Shown here: one piece after another, positions 37,147 to 46,540 of the stretch
Position numbering within the stretch: the first letter of the stretch is position 1
Layout of the letters: each line of letters opens with the position of its first letter
Assembly: GCF_027925385.1 (NCBI RefSeq)
Contig: NZ_AP027144.1
Location: forward strand, 171,812-235,811
DNA from: Methylocystis iwaonis
Lineage (GTDB): Bacteria > Pseudomonadota > Alphaproteobacteria > Rhizobiales > Beijerinckiaceae
Direction of reading: 5' to 3'
Length of the DNA stretch: 64,000 bases
Position numbers and translations under genes: made by a program
Notes under the pieces: model-generated
Told to the model about the DNA's origin: nothing
The model's input: only the letters and a program-made list of their open reading frames with translations
The model's database searches: none

Positions 37147-37989
37147 GGCTCTGTTGCAAGCCCTGAAGCGGGGCGCAGAAGCGCGACTGTCGTAGCTGGC
37201 GGGGTATCACGCCGCCTTGAGCTCGATCCGCTCACTGACGAATTGCATTGCCTCGGCAAGAACGCAGGAGCCGATTCCAAAAGCGCGCTCGACAATACGG
37301 GCCTCGCCTCGCATGTCGCGCGTGAGGTTGAAGATCGCCGCCTGCCCCTTGCGCAGCGCCCTCATGACCTCGAACCGGGCGGATCAGCTGCTTCAGCTTG
37401 CCGTGGTCCGCCTCGACGACATTATTCAAGTACTTGACTTGGCATGCTCTGTTTCCTTTGGGCATTTGCCTTCCCTCTTCAGCTCGGCAATCGCCGCCGC
37501 GTAGGTCGGCGCCTTATCGGTGTTGATGACCAGGGGCTTCTCCCAAGCCTTGAGCCCGGTCAGCGATTTGGACAGAAAGCGATTGGCGGCTTGGGCGTTC
37601 CGCGTCGGTGAACGGTAGAAGTCGATGGTGTCGCCGTGCTTGTCGACGGCCCGGTAAAGATACGCCCATTTGCCGCCGACTTTCACGTAGGTTTCGTCAA
37701 CCCGCCAGCTCGTCGACCGTGGGCGGCGCCACTGCCAGCGTAGCCGCTTCTCGATCTCAGGAGCGTATTTCTGAACCCGGCGGTAGATGGTCGAGTGGTC
37801 GACCGAGACCCCGTGCTCGCCCCATCATCTGTTCGAGATCGCGGTAGCTGACGCCGTAGCGGCAATACCATCGCACCGCCCAGAGCACGATCTCACCTTC
37901 AAAATGGCGTCCCTTGAAGTCCGACATCGCTTGCCTCCCCCGCGCTCGGACCCATCAAGCCGCAGAGCCCACGTTTTTGCAACAGAGCC
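37147..37989 (-). mobile_element. IS6-family insertion sequence (IS26-like), inactive
   Basis: 843 bp with terminal repeats GGCTCTGTTGCAA (37147-37159) and its complement (37977-37989). Flanking octamers differ (ATAACACG and AGCCAAAG). It joins an IS701 stub on the left to an ABC-exporter stub on the right, so a deletion accompanied insertion. Confidence 0.9.
37207..37927 (-). pseudogene. IS6-family transposase with several frameshifts
   Basis: Starts MSDFKGRHFEGEIVLWAVRW. An extra G after LEQMM shifts the frame; VDETYVKVGGKWAYLYRAVD follows, then NTDKAPTYAAAIAELKREGK, another shift, VKYLNNVVEADHGKLKQLIR, further shifts, and the true C-terminus AEAMQFVSERIELKAA ending at 37207. Confidence 0.9.
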
Positions 37990-38092
37990 AGCCAAAGAGG
38001 CCCAGTGCGAATAAGGTCGCCTTGCTCCGCGTCGGTCCAGTCCGGAACCCGAAGGAGAGATTTACGACGTGGTGCAGGAGAAGGACTTGATC
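37990..38092 (-). pseudogene. Remnant of a second SbmA/YddA-like ABC exporter gene
   Basis: This strand reads LLLHHVVNLSFGFRTGPTRS and KATLFALGLFG, aligning with LLRHFVSLSSGFWTGSTRGK AALFVLGLFG near the N-terminus of the exporter at 18558-20351. The remnant ends exactly at the IS6 boundary. Confidence 0.7.
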
Positions 38093-38269
38093 ACCAGCTC
38101 AAAAAGACAGGCGCAGATCGGAACCACTATCGAGCCCTTTATTCTTGAAATCTTAGCGTTCGACTCGAGTTAATGCGAACGGCGCATCGTCTTCGCGTTC
38201 AAGCCGCGTTAGTAGGCGGCCCAGAAAAACCGCGGCAGGACAAGCAAAAGCGGGAGTGGAGGTCGGACG

Positions 38270-39271
38270 ATGACAAAGGATCAAATTGGCGCAGAACGTT
38301 CGGTGACCGTTTTTGGCGGATCTGGTTTTGTCGGACGCCATGTTGTGCGGGCGCTTGCGCGGGACGACTGGCGCGTGCGTGTTGCCTGCCGCCGGCCTGA
38401 CCTCGCGTATTATCTGCAGCCACTGGGCGCCCCCGGACAAATCGCAGCCGTTCAAGCAAATTTACGCAATCCAGAATCAATCGTGGCTGCTCTGCGTGGC
38501 GCAGACGCCGTCGTCAATCTCGTCGGAATTTTGGCTGAAACTGGCACGCAAAAATTTTCAAGCCTTCACGTGCAAGGGGCTCGTATCGTCGCCCAGGCCG
38601 CCAAGGCCTTGGGAATCACCAATTTCGTGCAAATTTCTGCAATCGGCGCCGATCCTCAATCGTCTTCCGTCTACGGCCGCACTAAGGCTGAGGGGGAGGT
38701 GGCCGTTCTGGAAAACATTCCGTCCGCCGTCATCATTCGTCCCTCAGTGATTTTCGGGCCCGAAGACGACTTCTTCAATCGCTTCGCTACATTGGCGCGC
38801 TATTTCCCAATAATACCGATTGTTGGCGGCGAAACGAAATTTCAGCCCGTCTACGTCGAAGATGTCGCCGATGCTGTGGCGCTCGCGCTTGGCGGCGGCG
38901 CTAAACCAGGAGAGATCTATGAGCTTGGCGGACCGGAACAAAAGACTTTCATCGAGCTTGTCGAATATGTTTTGGAGGTAACCGAGCGGGATCGAAGGTT
39001 AGTCAGCCTTTCTTTCGGATTCGGCAAGGCCGTCGCGTCTATCATGCAACTTTTAACGACCCTGTCGCAGGGTCTTTTCCCCAAACTTCTGCGAATGACC
39101 ACAGACCAGGTCGAACTGCTGCGCCACGACAATGTCGTATCGGAATCAGCCAAGGCTGAAGGCCGAACGTTCGCAGGTCTCGGCATTCAGCCAGAGGCGA
39201 TAGAGACAATCGTGCCTTCCTATCTTTTCCGATACCGCAAGACGGGGCAGTATCAGGGACAGCGGAGCTAG
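38270..39271 (+). CDS. NAD(P)-binding complex I NDUFA9-like protein
   Basis: 333-residue atypical short-chain dehydrogenase. The Rossmann motif is VTVFGGSGFVGRHVVRALAR at about 12-31. Also visible are ADAVVNLVGILAETG, the YGRTKAEGE motif (catalytic-type Tyr/Lys pair), IRPSVIFGPEDDFFNRFA, QPVYVEDVADAVALAL and YELGGPEQKTF. Alphaproteobacterial members are related to the mitochondrial complex I subunit NDUFA9 and usually lie in chromosomal backbone DNA. Here it is boxed between IS remnants. Start ATG follows GTGGAGGTCGGACG. Confidence 0.92.
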   Translation: MTKDQIGAERSVTVFGGSGFVGRHVVRALARDDWRVRVACRRPDLAYYLQPLGAPGQIAAVQANLRNPESIVAALRGADAVVNLVGILAETGTQKFSSLHVQGARIVAQAAKALGITNFVQISAIGADPQSSSVYGRTKAEGEVAVLENIPSAVIIRPSVIFGPEDDFFNRFATLARYFPIIPIVGGETKFQPVYVEDVADAVALALGGGAKPGEIYELGGPEQKTFIELVEYVLEVTERDRRLVSLSFGFGKAVASIMQLLTTLSQGLFPKLLRMTTDQVELLRHDNVVSESAKAEGRTFAGLGIQPEAIETIVPSYLFRYRKTGQYQGQRS

Positions 39272-39289
39272 TTTGTCTAGCAGGCTGTT

Positions 39290-39617
39290 GAAGAATCCTC
39301 CCGCTTCGCTTTGAGAGGGCTTCGTCGCCGCTGTATTCGAATTGGATCTCGATTGAGGCGTCGTCGCGCAATTCGGCGTTCCCATCGCCGGAGACTTCAT
39401 CCATTTCGTCGAAGCCGATCCAGGCAAAAGCGATCGAGGTCGGGGCGTATTCGACATCGAGAGTCGCCTGCATCGCGCCGAAGGCGATTTCCCCGCGGCC
39501 GTCGGCGCCGATGACGATCGTCGCCGATCCGCACAGGTCGAGATAGTCTCGATCCCAAATGTCGGCCTCGACGATCCGCCAGCGACCAACGAGCTTGCAC
39601 CCGGCGGGCGCGCTCAT
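39290..39617 (-). pseudogene. IS5-associated passenger reading frame
   Basis: Starts MSAPAGCKLVGRWRIVEADI, overlapping the transposase stop by four bases. It continues with a beta-rich section (ATIVIGADGRGEIAFGAMQA, IAFAWIGFDEMDEVSGDGNA). The frame runs past the putative element end (AGGCTGTTGAAGAA near 39283) into unrelated DNA, so its natural C-terminus is altered. A passenger gene of this type is known next to related IS5 transposases; function unknown. Confidence 0.55.
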
Positions 39618-40219
39618 GTCGGCGCCGCCATCAGTTTCGGCAGCCGCACCAAATTGTAGGCGGCGGCCGCAAAAGTGAACGCCCAGCCTACCCGCGCGCG
39701 ACCTCGGAACTTTGTCTGCTCCTGACCAGCGACGATCTTGATCCAGCCGAAGCCTTCTTCGATCTTCTTGCGGATGCGCTGGCTGATGGCGTAGCCCGCA
39801 TGCTGCGTCGTGCGTCCGTCGATCGTCGAAGCGCGGCCGCTGGTGTTTTGCGCGACATGCGGCGTCACCTTCATCGCGCGCAGCTCATTGACGAAATCCT
39901 CGGCGTCATAAGCCTTGTCGGCGCCGATCGTGATGGCCGTTGGCCGATCGACGCGCGGCTCGATCATGTGCAGCGCCGCGATGCGCTCGGCGTGGCCATC
40001 CGCCGGCGTGAGGCAGGCGTCGACAAAGAGCGCATGCCGGTTCTCCATCAGCGCGTGGCCGATGAAGCAAAGCTTCGCCTCCTTGCCGGGGCCTTTGCGA
40101 TAGAGACACGCCTCGGGGTCGGTCGTCGAGGCGTGCGTCTCGTTCGAGCGCTTCTCGCCGCGGAAATCCGCCTCCTTGTTGCGCCCGCGGCTCTGGTGCA
40201 AACAGCGGAAGCGGGGCAT
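39614..40219 (-). pseudogene. IS5-family transposase, N-terminally truncated
   Basis: Contains the C-terminal catalytic half: SNETHASTTDPEACLYRKGP, GHALMENRHALFVDACLTPA, IGADKAYDAEDFVNELRAMK, ASTIDGRTTQHAGYAISQRI and FRGRARVGWAFTFAAAAYNL. The N-terminal domain with the first catalytic Asp is absent; the break near 40230 abuts the SmbP fusion gene. Confidence 0.87.
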
Positions 40220-40258
40220 ATTTTCAGGAGAAGGTGCTGAGCAGAGGACCTAATCCAT

Positions 40259-40681
40259 ATGCTGAGTATTGATGATCTCTTCAGAGGCCGCCATTTCGAC
40301 CGAGAGATCATCATCCTCTGCGTACGGCGGTATCTGCGGTTCAAGCTAAGTTTTCGAGACCTCGTCGAGATCATGGCCGAGCGCGGAATTGATTTGGCGC
40401 CGCGTCTCGGCTTAGCGAAGGATCACCTGGCCGAGGCCATCAGCCAGACGAAGGAGGCCATCGCCACCGGGGAGCAAGGACAGGCGGACGTACTCGTCAC
40501 CCACGCCGAAGCCGCGCTCAAGCATGCCGAGGCGGCCGAGAAGGTGAAATCCAATACGCATACCGAGGAAGGCATTAAGCATCTTGAGGCGGCGATTGAC
40601 GAGGGCAAGAAGAAAAATGCCGGCGCTGCTACAGGGCACGCCAAAGAGGCATTGACGCACCTAGAAGCTGCGACGAAATAA
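40259..40681 (+). CDS. Chimeric protein: IS6 transposase N-terminus fused to SmbP-like metal-binding repeats
   Basis: 140 residues. Residues 1-46 (SIDDLFRGRHFDREIIILCV ... EIMAERGIDLA) are the HTH end of an IS6-family transposase. From about residue 53 the protein is a small metal-binding protein of the Nitrosomonas SmbP type, with regularly spaced His: DHLAEAISQTKEAI, VTHAEAALKHAEAAEK, GIKHLEAAIDEGKK, GHAKEALTHLEAA. SmbP is normally periplasmic; here the signal peptide has been replaced, so the product would stay in the cytoplasm. Whether it is expressed is unknown. Confidence 0.8.
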   Translation: MLSIDDLFRGRHFDREIIILCVRRYLRFKLSFRDLVEIMAERGIDLAPRLGLAKDHLAEAISQTKEAIATGEQGQADVLVTHAEAALKHAEAAEKVKSNTHTEEGIKHLEAAIDEGKKKNAGAATGHAKEALTHLEAATK

Positions 40682-40769
40682 GACGGATAAACGAGAGCGG
40701 CCCGGCGTTATACCCACGCTCGGGCCGCTACAGGTAAGACGAATTCTCATCGGTGATGCTCGCGCTGTT

Positions 40770-41049
40770 AACATTCTTTCGACGGCGCCAAACCCACCCT
40801 TTTCAGTATCACGACAATAAATGATGCCGCTGGTCATCACGTCGCGCGCGGTAAGCTGGGAGAGTTCCTTGTCTTCAGCAACGGCTCTGATTGTGATGTC
40901 GCGATCGGTAATCATGCCGACAAGTCGATCGTTTTCGCCAACCGGAACCGCCCCAATGTCATGTTCCCGCATCTTCTGCGCCACGTTGGCGACCGGCGTG
41001 TCGGGAGAAACCCATTCAGCGCCTTGTGCATCACATCCTTTACCTTCAT
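40770..41049 (-). pseudogene. CBS-domain protein, frameshifted and truncated
   Basis: ATG behind AGGAGTTCCCC gives MKVKDVMHK. One missing G then shifts the frame; the continuation VANVAQKMREHDIGAVPVGE, NDRLVGMITDRDITIRAVAE and LTARDVMTSGIIYCRD is the first CBS motif and the start of the second. The remaining second CBS motif is absent. Intact relatives are about 140-150 residues. Confidence 0.8.
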
Positions 41050-41200
41050 GGGGAACTCCTATTTAACAGGCGGGCCTATCGGAGGGCATCCGCTGTTTCC
41101 TCCCAACACTCTTGGCTCGCCTTGTCGCCGTTTTAGGCTGTTAGTAAGATACTCGACCCCGATGTAGCTGGCGCCTGACCCAAGCCCTTGGAGAGAAATC

Positions 41201-41389
41201 ATGTCTGAAGAAAATCACGTTTTGGTTCTTATCGCCGAGGCAATTCACAAGGCGAATTTCATAGACCCAAGCTCTACCACAGGCGTGAAAGATGCTCATC
41301 ATAGGAGCAATGAAGAAGATAGTGCTCATTTAGCCAAGGCCGTCGTGGCCGCACTTCACGCTGCGGGCTACAAAATCGTAAAGGGCTAA
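41201..41389 (+). CDS. Small hypothetical protein, 62 aa
   Basis: GGAGAG eight bases before ATG. Soluble and helical, with several His (VKDAHHRSNEEDSAHLAKAV VAALHAAGYKIVKG). No family recognised. Divergent from the broken CBS gene. Confidence 0.58.
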   Translation: MSEENHVLVLIAEAIHKANFIDPSSTTGVKDAHHRSNEEDSAHLAKAVVAALHAAGYKIVKG

Positions 41390-41541
41390 AGGCCTGCGGC
41401 TTGTATGGCGGATATACGAAACGGCGCGCTGTCGATGCGCCTCAGTCATGGGGATTGTGTCGCTTGCGAAAACGCCGGAACACGGTAGCGCTACCCCAGC
41501 CGCGACCTCCTTTCCGTTTATAGCCACACAAGGACTCGTCA

Positions 41542-42228
41542 TTGAAGCGGATTTCGACAGACCTGCAGGGCTTCAAGCGCCGCGGGGGTAGTTTTGCGGT
41601 TCAAGTTGTTCGCCTCGGGAGCGCAGAGCCACCCAAGCGCCAAACTCAGGGGCGCCTCTCTCAACTTCCGGGGCCGGCGCCGTCGAGCGAGCCACTCGCC
41701 CCCAAATTCACCGAAAAGGCTGACGGAATCTCGGCAGCCCGCCCATGGCAGGCAGCCGGCACAAGGATCATCGAGGTCCTCGATCAACCGCAACACCTCG
41801 AGAAGCAGCCCGAGCCGGGACCGCGCCGCGGCCGCCAGAGCCACGAAAAACTCGAGCATCCCCCCAATACGAGAAAGGGGCCTCAAGCCGGGCCAGCCGC
41901 CGACAAGCGACAGCCGCGCGCCGTCCCAAGCCACGAGTCCTCGACCGCGCCAAAAGCAGTCCCGGTGCCTCGTAAGGCGCGCCGTAGCGCCGAGGAAATC
42001 CTTGCGAGCCTTGCAGAAACGACTCCCGCGCCGGCCGTTCCCGCGCCGATAGCTGCGCCCCCGAAGGCCAAAAGAATGCGCCGCAGTAAGATTGAGGCCC
42101 TTGTTGCGAAGCTCGCCGAGGCATCCACGCCAAGCCGTGTAAAGCGCGATGCCAGGAAGGCAATCAGCGAGGCTGGCGTCCGGCTCACATTCCGGCAGCG
42201 CTGCGCCTTGCGCCACAAGTCGACGTAA
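41542..42228 (+). CDS. Possible Pro/Ala/Lys-rich low-complexity protein
   Basis: The frame from TTG 41542 encodes a basic, proline-rich disordered protein with a helical C-terminal end (RSAEEILASLAETTPAPAVP ... RRSKIEALVAKLAEAS). The opposite strand is also open over the same span but is Leu/Arg/Cys-rich, as expected for a shadow. No ribosome site, so the call is weak. Confidence 0.35.
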   Translation: MKRISTDLQGFKRRGGSFAVQVVRLGSAEPPKRQTQGRLSQLPGPAPSSEPLAPKFTEKADGISAARPWQAAGTRIIEVLDQPQHLEKQPEPGPRRGRQSHEKLEHPPNTRKGPQAGPAADKRQPRAVPSHESSTAPKAVPVPRKARRSAEEILASLAETTPAPAVPAPIAAPPKAKRMRRSKIEALVAKLAEASTPSRVKRDARKAISEAGVRLTFRQRCALRHKST

Positions 42229-42248
42229 TGGCGGGCGTTTGCTGTTCG

Positions 42249-42400
42249 TCACCGAGGCTTATACCAGGGGACGAAGAAGCCAAAAATGCCTGAAAGCACC
42301 GCGAACACGATGACAGTCGATGCAATTATTGGGATGTCAGAGGTACCCCACCGGGCGAGGATGAATCCGAGAACCCCGCCCGCCCTCCTAGCCCCATTTG
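42249..42400 (-). pseudogene. C-terminal remnant of a small membrane protein
   Basis: The end of this frame reads WGTSDIPIIASTVIVFAVLS GIFGFFVPWYKPR, one natural membrane helix with a basic tail; the part before it is not protein-like. Probably a truncated gene. Confidence 0.3.
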
Positions 42401-42509
42401 TTTGGTGAGGAGACTGTCTACTCGATGCGGGCTGTAGACGCCAGATAGAGGGCTGTGGTGCAAAATTTCCGTGACGAAACAACGAATGGCCAGAGGGCAT
42501 GAGCGGAGG

Positions 42510-42830
42510 TCATGCAACGAGCGCTGTGTTCCAGATTTCCGGCGCACGGGTGTCTTTGATGCGAAGCGCTCCGAGTTTGAACCGACCTTTCCTGATCCGG
42601 TGCACGAGCTCGATACCAGCGATGGTGATCGAGGCAGTTCGGAACCGCTTCAACCCAAGCATTGGGCCCAAGCGAAGCTTGATCGATCGATGATCCTGTT
42701 CAGTGAGGTTATTCAAGTATTTTGAAGATCCAAATTGAGTCCGCGCGCCGCCTTGATGCTCGGCGAGGAATTCGCGCGCCGCTCGATGCGAAGCCTGGTA
42801 GCCATCGAGCGTGATGGCGCGGGGCAGTCG
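42510..42830 (-). pseudogene. IS6-family transposase, C-terminal remnant
   Basis: Encodes ITLDGYQASHRAAREFLAEH, SSKYLNNLTEQDHRSIKLRL, GPMLGLKRFRTASITIAGIE and VHRIRKGRFKLG, the last third of an IS6 transposase of a different lineage from the others here. It is cut at 42835 by the next IS6 element. Confidence 0.83.
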
Positions 42831-42834
42831 GCCT

Positions 42835-43642
42835 GGCGATGTCAGGTTAACTTCGGCGTAGGTAGTTCCGGGCGATACGGCTCGGATGAGCGAGCCCCCC
42901 GTCAGCTACAAGCGCCACCGCTTTCCGCCGCAGATCATCGCCCACGCAGTGTGGCTGTATTTTCGATTTCCCCTGAGCCTACGGCTGGTCGAGAAATTGC
43001 TGCTCGAACGCGGGATCGTGGTTTCCTACGAGACCGTTCGCGTCTGGGCTCACAAATTCGGACCGGACTATGTCCGGTGCTTGAGGCGAAAGAAGCCGAG
43101 CCGACAAGACATCTGGCATCTCGACGAAGTGGTGGTCACGATCAACAGCGAAAAACGCTACCTCTGGCGCGCCGTCGATCAAGACGGATACGTGCTCGAC
43201 GAAATCGTCCAGATCCGCCGCGATACGCGAGCCGCCAAACGGTTGTTGGAGCGGCTTTTGTGCAAGCAAGGTTGTCCTCCCAAGCGCATGATCACCGACA
43301 AACTCGGCTCCTACGGAGCCGCCCGGCGCAAGATCATGCCGAAAGTAGAGCACTGCCAACACAAGGGCCTCAACAATCGCGCGGAAAACTCGCATGTTCC
43401 CATCCGAAAACGCGAGCGGGCGATGCAAGGTTTTCGTTCATGGAGCGGACTCCAGAGATTCGTCGAAACTTTTCCCGCCGTCCGCAACCACGTTGTTCCA
43501 CCGCATTCACACCGCTCCGCATTCGCTACTCATCTGCATCGCCTCGCGGCGATGGCGGAGTGGAAATCCGTCACGCTGACCGCGGCCTAAAATTGACCCG
43601 CGCGGGGCATCTGCACCACGTTTAAGTTAATCTGACATCGCC
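42835..43642 (+). mobile_element. IS6-family insertion sequence, apparently intact
   Basis: 808 bp with 19-bp inverted repeats GGCGATGTCAGGTTAACTT (42835-42853) and, on the other strand, GGCGATGTCAGATTAACTT (43624-43642), one mismatch. The right end abuts a truncated relative, and the left end abuts another IS6 remnant. Confidence 0.88.
42886..43590 (+). CDS. IS6-family transposase, 234 aa
   Basis: Complete gene: HTH YKRHRFPPQIIAHAVWLYFR and SLRLVEKLLLERGIVVSYET, catalytic Asp in IWHLDEVVVTI, second Asp in MITDKLGSYGAA, and Glu in NNRAENSHVPIRKRERAMQG. This C-terminal arrangement (RKRERAMQGFRSW) marks the IS6 lineage close to archaeal/IS240-type elements. Confidence 0.94.
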   Translation: MSEPPVSYKRHRFPPQIIAHAVWLYFRFPLSLRLVEKLLLERGIVVSYETVRVWAHKFGPDYVRCLRRKKPSRQDIWHLDEVVVTINSEKRYLWRAVDQDGYVLDEIVQIRRDTRAAKRLLERLLCKQGCPPKRMITDKLGSYGAARRKIMPKVEHCQHKGLNNRAENSHVPIRKRERAMQGFRSWSGLQRFVETFPAVRNHVVPPHSHRSAFATHLHRLAAMAEWKSVTLTAA

Positions 43643-44115
43643 ATCTCGACGAGGTCGTCGTCTCGATCAATGGCGAGAAGCGCTATCTCTAGCGGGCCGT
43701 CGACCAGGACGGCTACATTCTTGACGAGATCGTTCAGGCTCGCCGCAACGCCACGGCCGCACAGCGATTGTTAAAACGCCTTCTCCATAAGCAGGGCTGT
43801 CACCCCCGGCGCATGGTCACCGACAAGCTCGGCTCCTATGCCGTAGCGCAGCGGAAGACTCTGCCGGATGTCGAGCATCGATCCCACAAGGGTCTGAACA
43901 ATCGTGCCGAAAATTCCCATGTGCCATTGCGAAAAAGAGAGCGAGCGATGCAGGGGTTTCGATCATGGGGAGGGTTGCAGCGCTTTGCCGATGTGTTCTC
44001 CGCGCTCCGCAACCTGTTCGTTCCGTCCCGACCTTCCCGCCGCTCCGCCATCTCCATCCATCTGCATCGCCTCAGGGCGATCGCGGAATGGAGATCCGTG
44101 ACGCTACCCGCTTAA
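43642..44115 (+). pseudogene. Second IS6 transposase of the same lineage, truncated with an amber codon
   Basis: Begins inside the catalytic domain at HLDEVVVSINGEKRYL, has TAG at 43690-43692 where the intact neighbour has Trp, and continues in frame RAVDQDGYILDEIVQARRNA to EWRSVTLPA. The N-terminal third was removed when the adjacent element inserted. Confidence 0.9.
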
Positions 44116-44254
44116 AATGAAGACCAAATACGCTTCGCTACACCGTGTGCGAGTTAACGTGATGGTGTGGACGGCGCCGCACCGGCATCCAGCTCCGAGA
44201 GAGTTGTGCCAAGATGGTTGCTGTCAAGCAATCCATCTGCAAGGAGCGCCGTCC

Positions 44255-45303
44255 ATGGGCAAACATAGCATCGATTTATCTTGTGTCACGATCGTTGGGC
44301 TCGATTTGGCCAAGCATGTGTTTCAAGTCCACGCCGTCGACGCTTCCGGAAAGGTCATCCTCGCGCGCGCAGTGAGACGAGGGCAGCTTTTGGCATTTTT
44401 CCAATCTCTTCCGCCTTGTCTCGTCGGCATGGAAGCTTGCGGTTCAGCGCATTATTGGGCGCGCCAGCTGATAGCGCTCGGCCATGATGCCCGGCTGATG
44501 CCGCCAGCCTATGTGAAGCCCTTTGTGCGCCGGCAGAAGAACGATGCGGCGGATGCAGCGGCGATTTGTGAGGCGGTGGCGCGGCCTTCGATGCGTTTTG
44601 TTGGCGTGCGCACGGAGGAGAACCAGGCAGTGCTGATGCATCACAAGGCGCGCGAGATGCTTGTGGGTCAGCGCACGCAGCTCATCAACGCCTGCGCGGA
44701 CATCTGGCCGAGATCGGCGTGATCACGGCGCAGGGGCATAACGCTGCACGGGAACTGGCCAGGCGGATTGAAGCCCGCGACGAGACGATATCGCCCTGCG
44801 TCTGCGAGGCGCTGGCCCCGCTGGTTCTTCAACTGCGCACGCTCGACGAGGCCATCGACACAATCGACCGGTCGTTGATGAAAAAGGCGAAAGCCGATGC
44901 GACTGCGCGGCGCCTGATGAGCATCCCGGGCGTCGGCCCGATCACGGCCCAAGCGATAGCGGCAAGCGTCCAGGACGCCTCGAGCTTTGAAGGCCCGCGC
45001 GAGTTCGCGGCTTTCCTCGGCCTGACGCCGAGGCAGAACAGTTCAGGCGGCAAACAGAAGCTTGGGCGGATTTCGAAGATGGGCAACCGCTATTTGCGCA
45101 AATTGCTCGTCGTGGGCGCACATGCGGTGCTGTACCATCGCAAACCTCACACCGACGCGTTGCGCACATGGGCCAAAAAGCTCATGGAGACCAAGCCATT
45201 CAAGCTAGTCGCCGTGGCCCTTGCAAACAAACTGGCGCGCATCGTCTTTGCGATCCTGCGCAGCGGGGCGAGTTATGCTGCGGTGACGCAAACGCTGGCG
45301 TAA
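44255..45303 (+). pseudogene. IS110-family (IS1111-like) transposase, frameshifted
   Basis: ATG behind AAGGAGCGCC. The N-terminal DEDD domain IVGLDLAKHVFQVHAVDASG, FVRRQKNDAADAAAICEAVA, then loss of one C after LINA (near 44692) shifts the frame. The rest (AEIGVITAQGHNAARELARR, LMSIPGVGPITAQAIAASVQ, FLGLTPRQNSSGGKQKLGRI) is complete to the stop. Confidence 0.88.
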
Positions 45304-45620
45304 GTGGGAGTAGCGGTTCGGCTAGCGATAAATCCACCGCAAACGGAGTCGAGGGCGACAAAGAACTGATGCGAAGGCAAGCGAATTGATCTCAAAGCCC
45401 GCGGCGATGTCTGCGCGGAAGAGCGCGCTAATGTGATCGGGGCAAGGGATCAGCGGACAACATCAGGGCCAGCGGGCGAAGTTCCGCTGCGAAAGGCCGA
45501 AGACATGACCGCGCTCACGAACCATCGCAGAGATCTCAAAGTCGCCTTGACGGGAAGGCGCCGTCCAGACATGACATCGCCATTCGGAATGTGGACGCCG
45601 GATCATCGTAACCTACACCC
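45304..45620. other. Non-coding stretch between IS110 and IS5 elements
   Basis: No gene supported. It may contain the downstream non-coding end of the IS110/IS1111-like element. Confidence 0.4.
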
Positions 45621-45646
45621 GCGTCGGCGGGCGTTACCCCAGCGAC

Positions 45647-46419
45647 ATGACGGATGCGGAATGGGCCGTGCTCGTGCCGTTGATCCCGGCGGCCAAGTAC
45701 GGCGGTCGACCGCGCAAGACCGACATGCGCGCGGCGATCAACGCCATTCTCTATTTGCTGCGCACGGGTTGTCCGTGGCGCTACCTTCCCCGCGACGGCT
45801 TTCCGCCACGGTCGACCGTCTACAACATCTTCCGCAATTTTCAGAAGGACGGCGTCTGGGACGCGATCTGGGACAAATTGCGCATGGAGCTGCGTGAAGA
45901 CATGGAGCGCGAAGCGAGCCCCACGGCGGCGGTCATCGACAGCCAGTCGCTGAAGTCGACGGAAAAAGGGGCGGTCATGACGGCCTGACCGGCTACGACG
46001 CCGGCAAGAAGGTGAAGGGTCGCAAGATTCACGCGCTGGTCGATACGCAAGGCTTGCCGTTGCGCGTCGTCGTCCACTCCGCCGGCGTGCAGGATCGCGA
46101 CGGCGCGGCGCTCGTGCTCGATAAAATCCGTAACAGCTTTCCCTGGCTCGAACTCGTCTGGGCCGACAGCGGCTACAACGCCCATCAGGTCAACACGGCG
46201 GTCGCCAAGGCTCCGTCGCTGCGCATCGAAATCGTCAAGCGCAGCGACGACATGAAGGGCTTCGTTCTGCTGCCGCGCCGGTGGGTGGTTGAAAGAACGT
46301 TCTCATGGTTCGGACGCAACCGACGCCTCGCCAAAGACTGGGAAAACCTCGCAACGACCCTGCAAACCTTCGTCGTTCTGGCGTCGATCCAGATCGCTAT
46401 CAGGCGGCTCGCGCGATAG
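45647..46419 (+). pseudogene. IS5-family transposase in two overlapping frames
   Basis: The first frame (MTDAEWAVLVPLIPAAKYGG, RPRKTDMRAAINAILYLLRT, VIDSQSLKSTEKG) ends at 45988. The second continues HDGLTGYDAGKKVKGRKIHA to QIAIRRLAR. The change is -1 at GGAAAAAGGGG (45960-45970). Members of the IS427 group use -1 programmed frameshifting at A-rich sites, so this may be a working two-frame transposase rather than a mutant. The left end of the element was not found. Confidence 0.82.
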
Positions 46420-46458
46420 TTGTCTTTTGAGTCAGGTTCTTACACGATTTCAAGGTCG

Positions 46459-46540
46459 GGTGTGTTTGCTACCTAATACCGTACAATTGCGCCCCGCAAA
46501 GAAGCAGCCCGGTTATCCGGTATCAGGTAGCAAACACACC
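46459..46540. repeat. 23-bp inverted repeat, possible MITE or recombination site
   Basis: Arms at 46459-46481 and 46518-46540 match in 22 of 23 positions (core GGTGTGTTTGCTACCT), with a 36-base spacer. No gene inside. It lies just after the IS5 transposase. Confidence 0.7.

Noticed and set aside
41539..42252. 237-codon minus-strand frame
   Set aside because: Leu/Arg/Cys-rich composition typical of an antisense frame; the plus frame is more natural, though itself weak.
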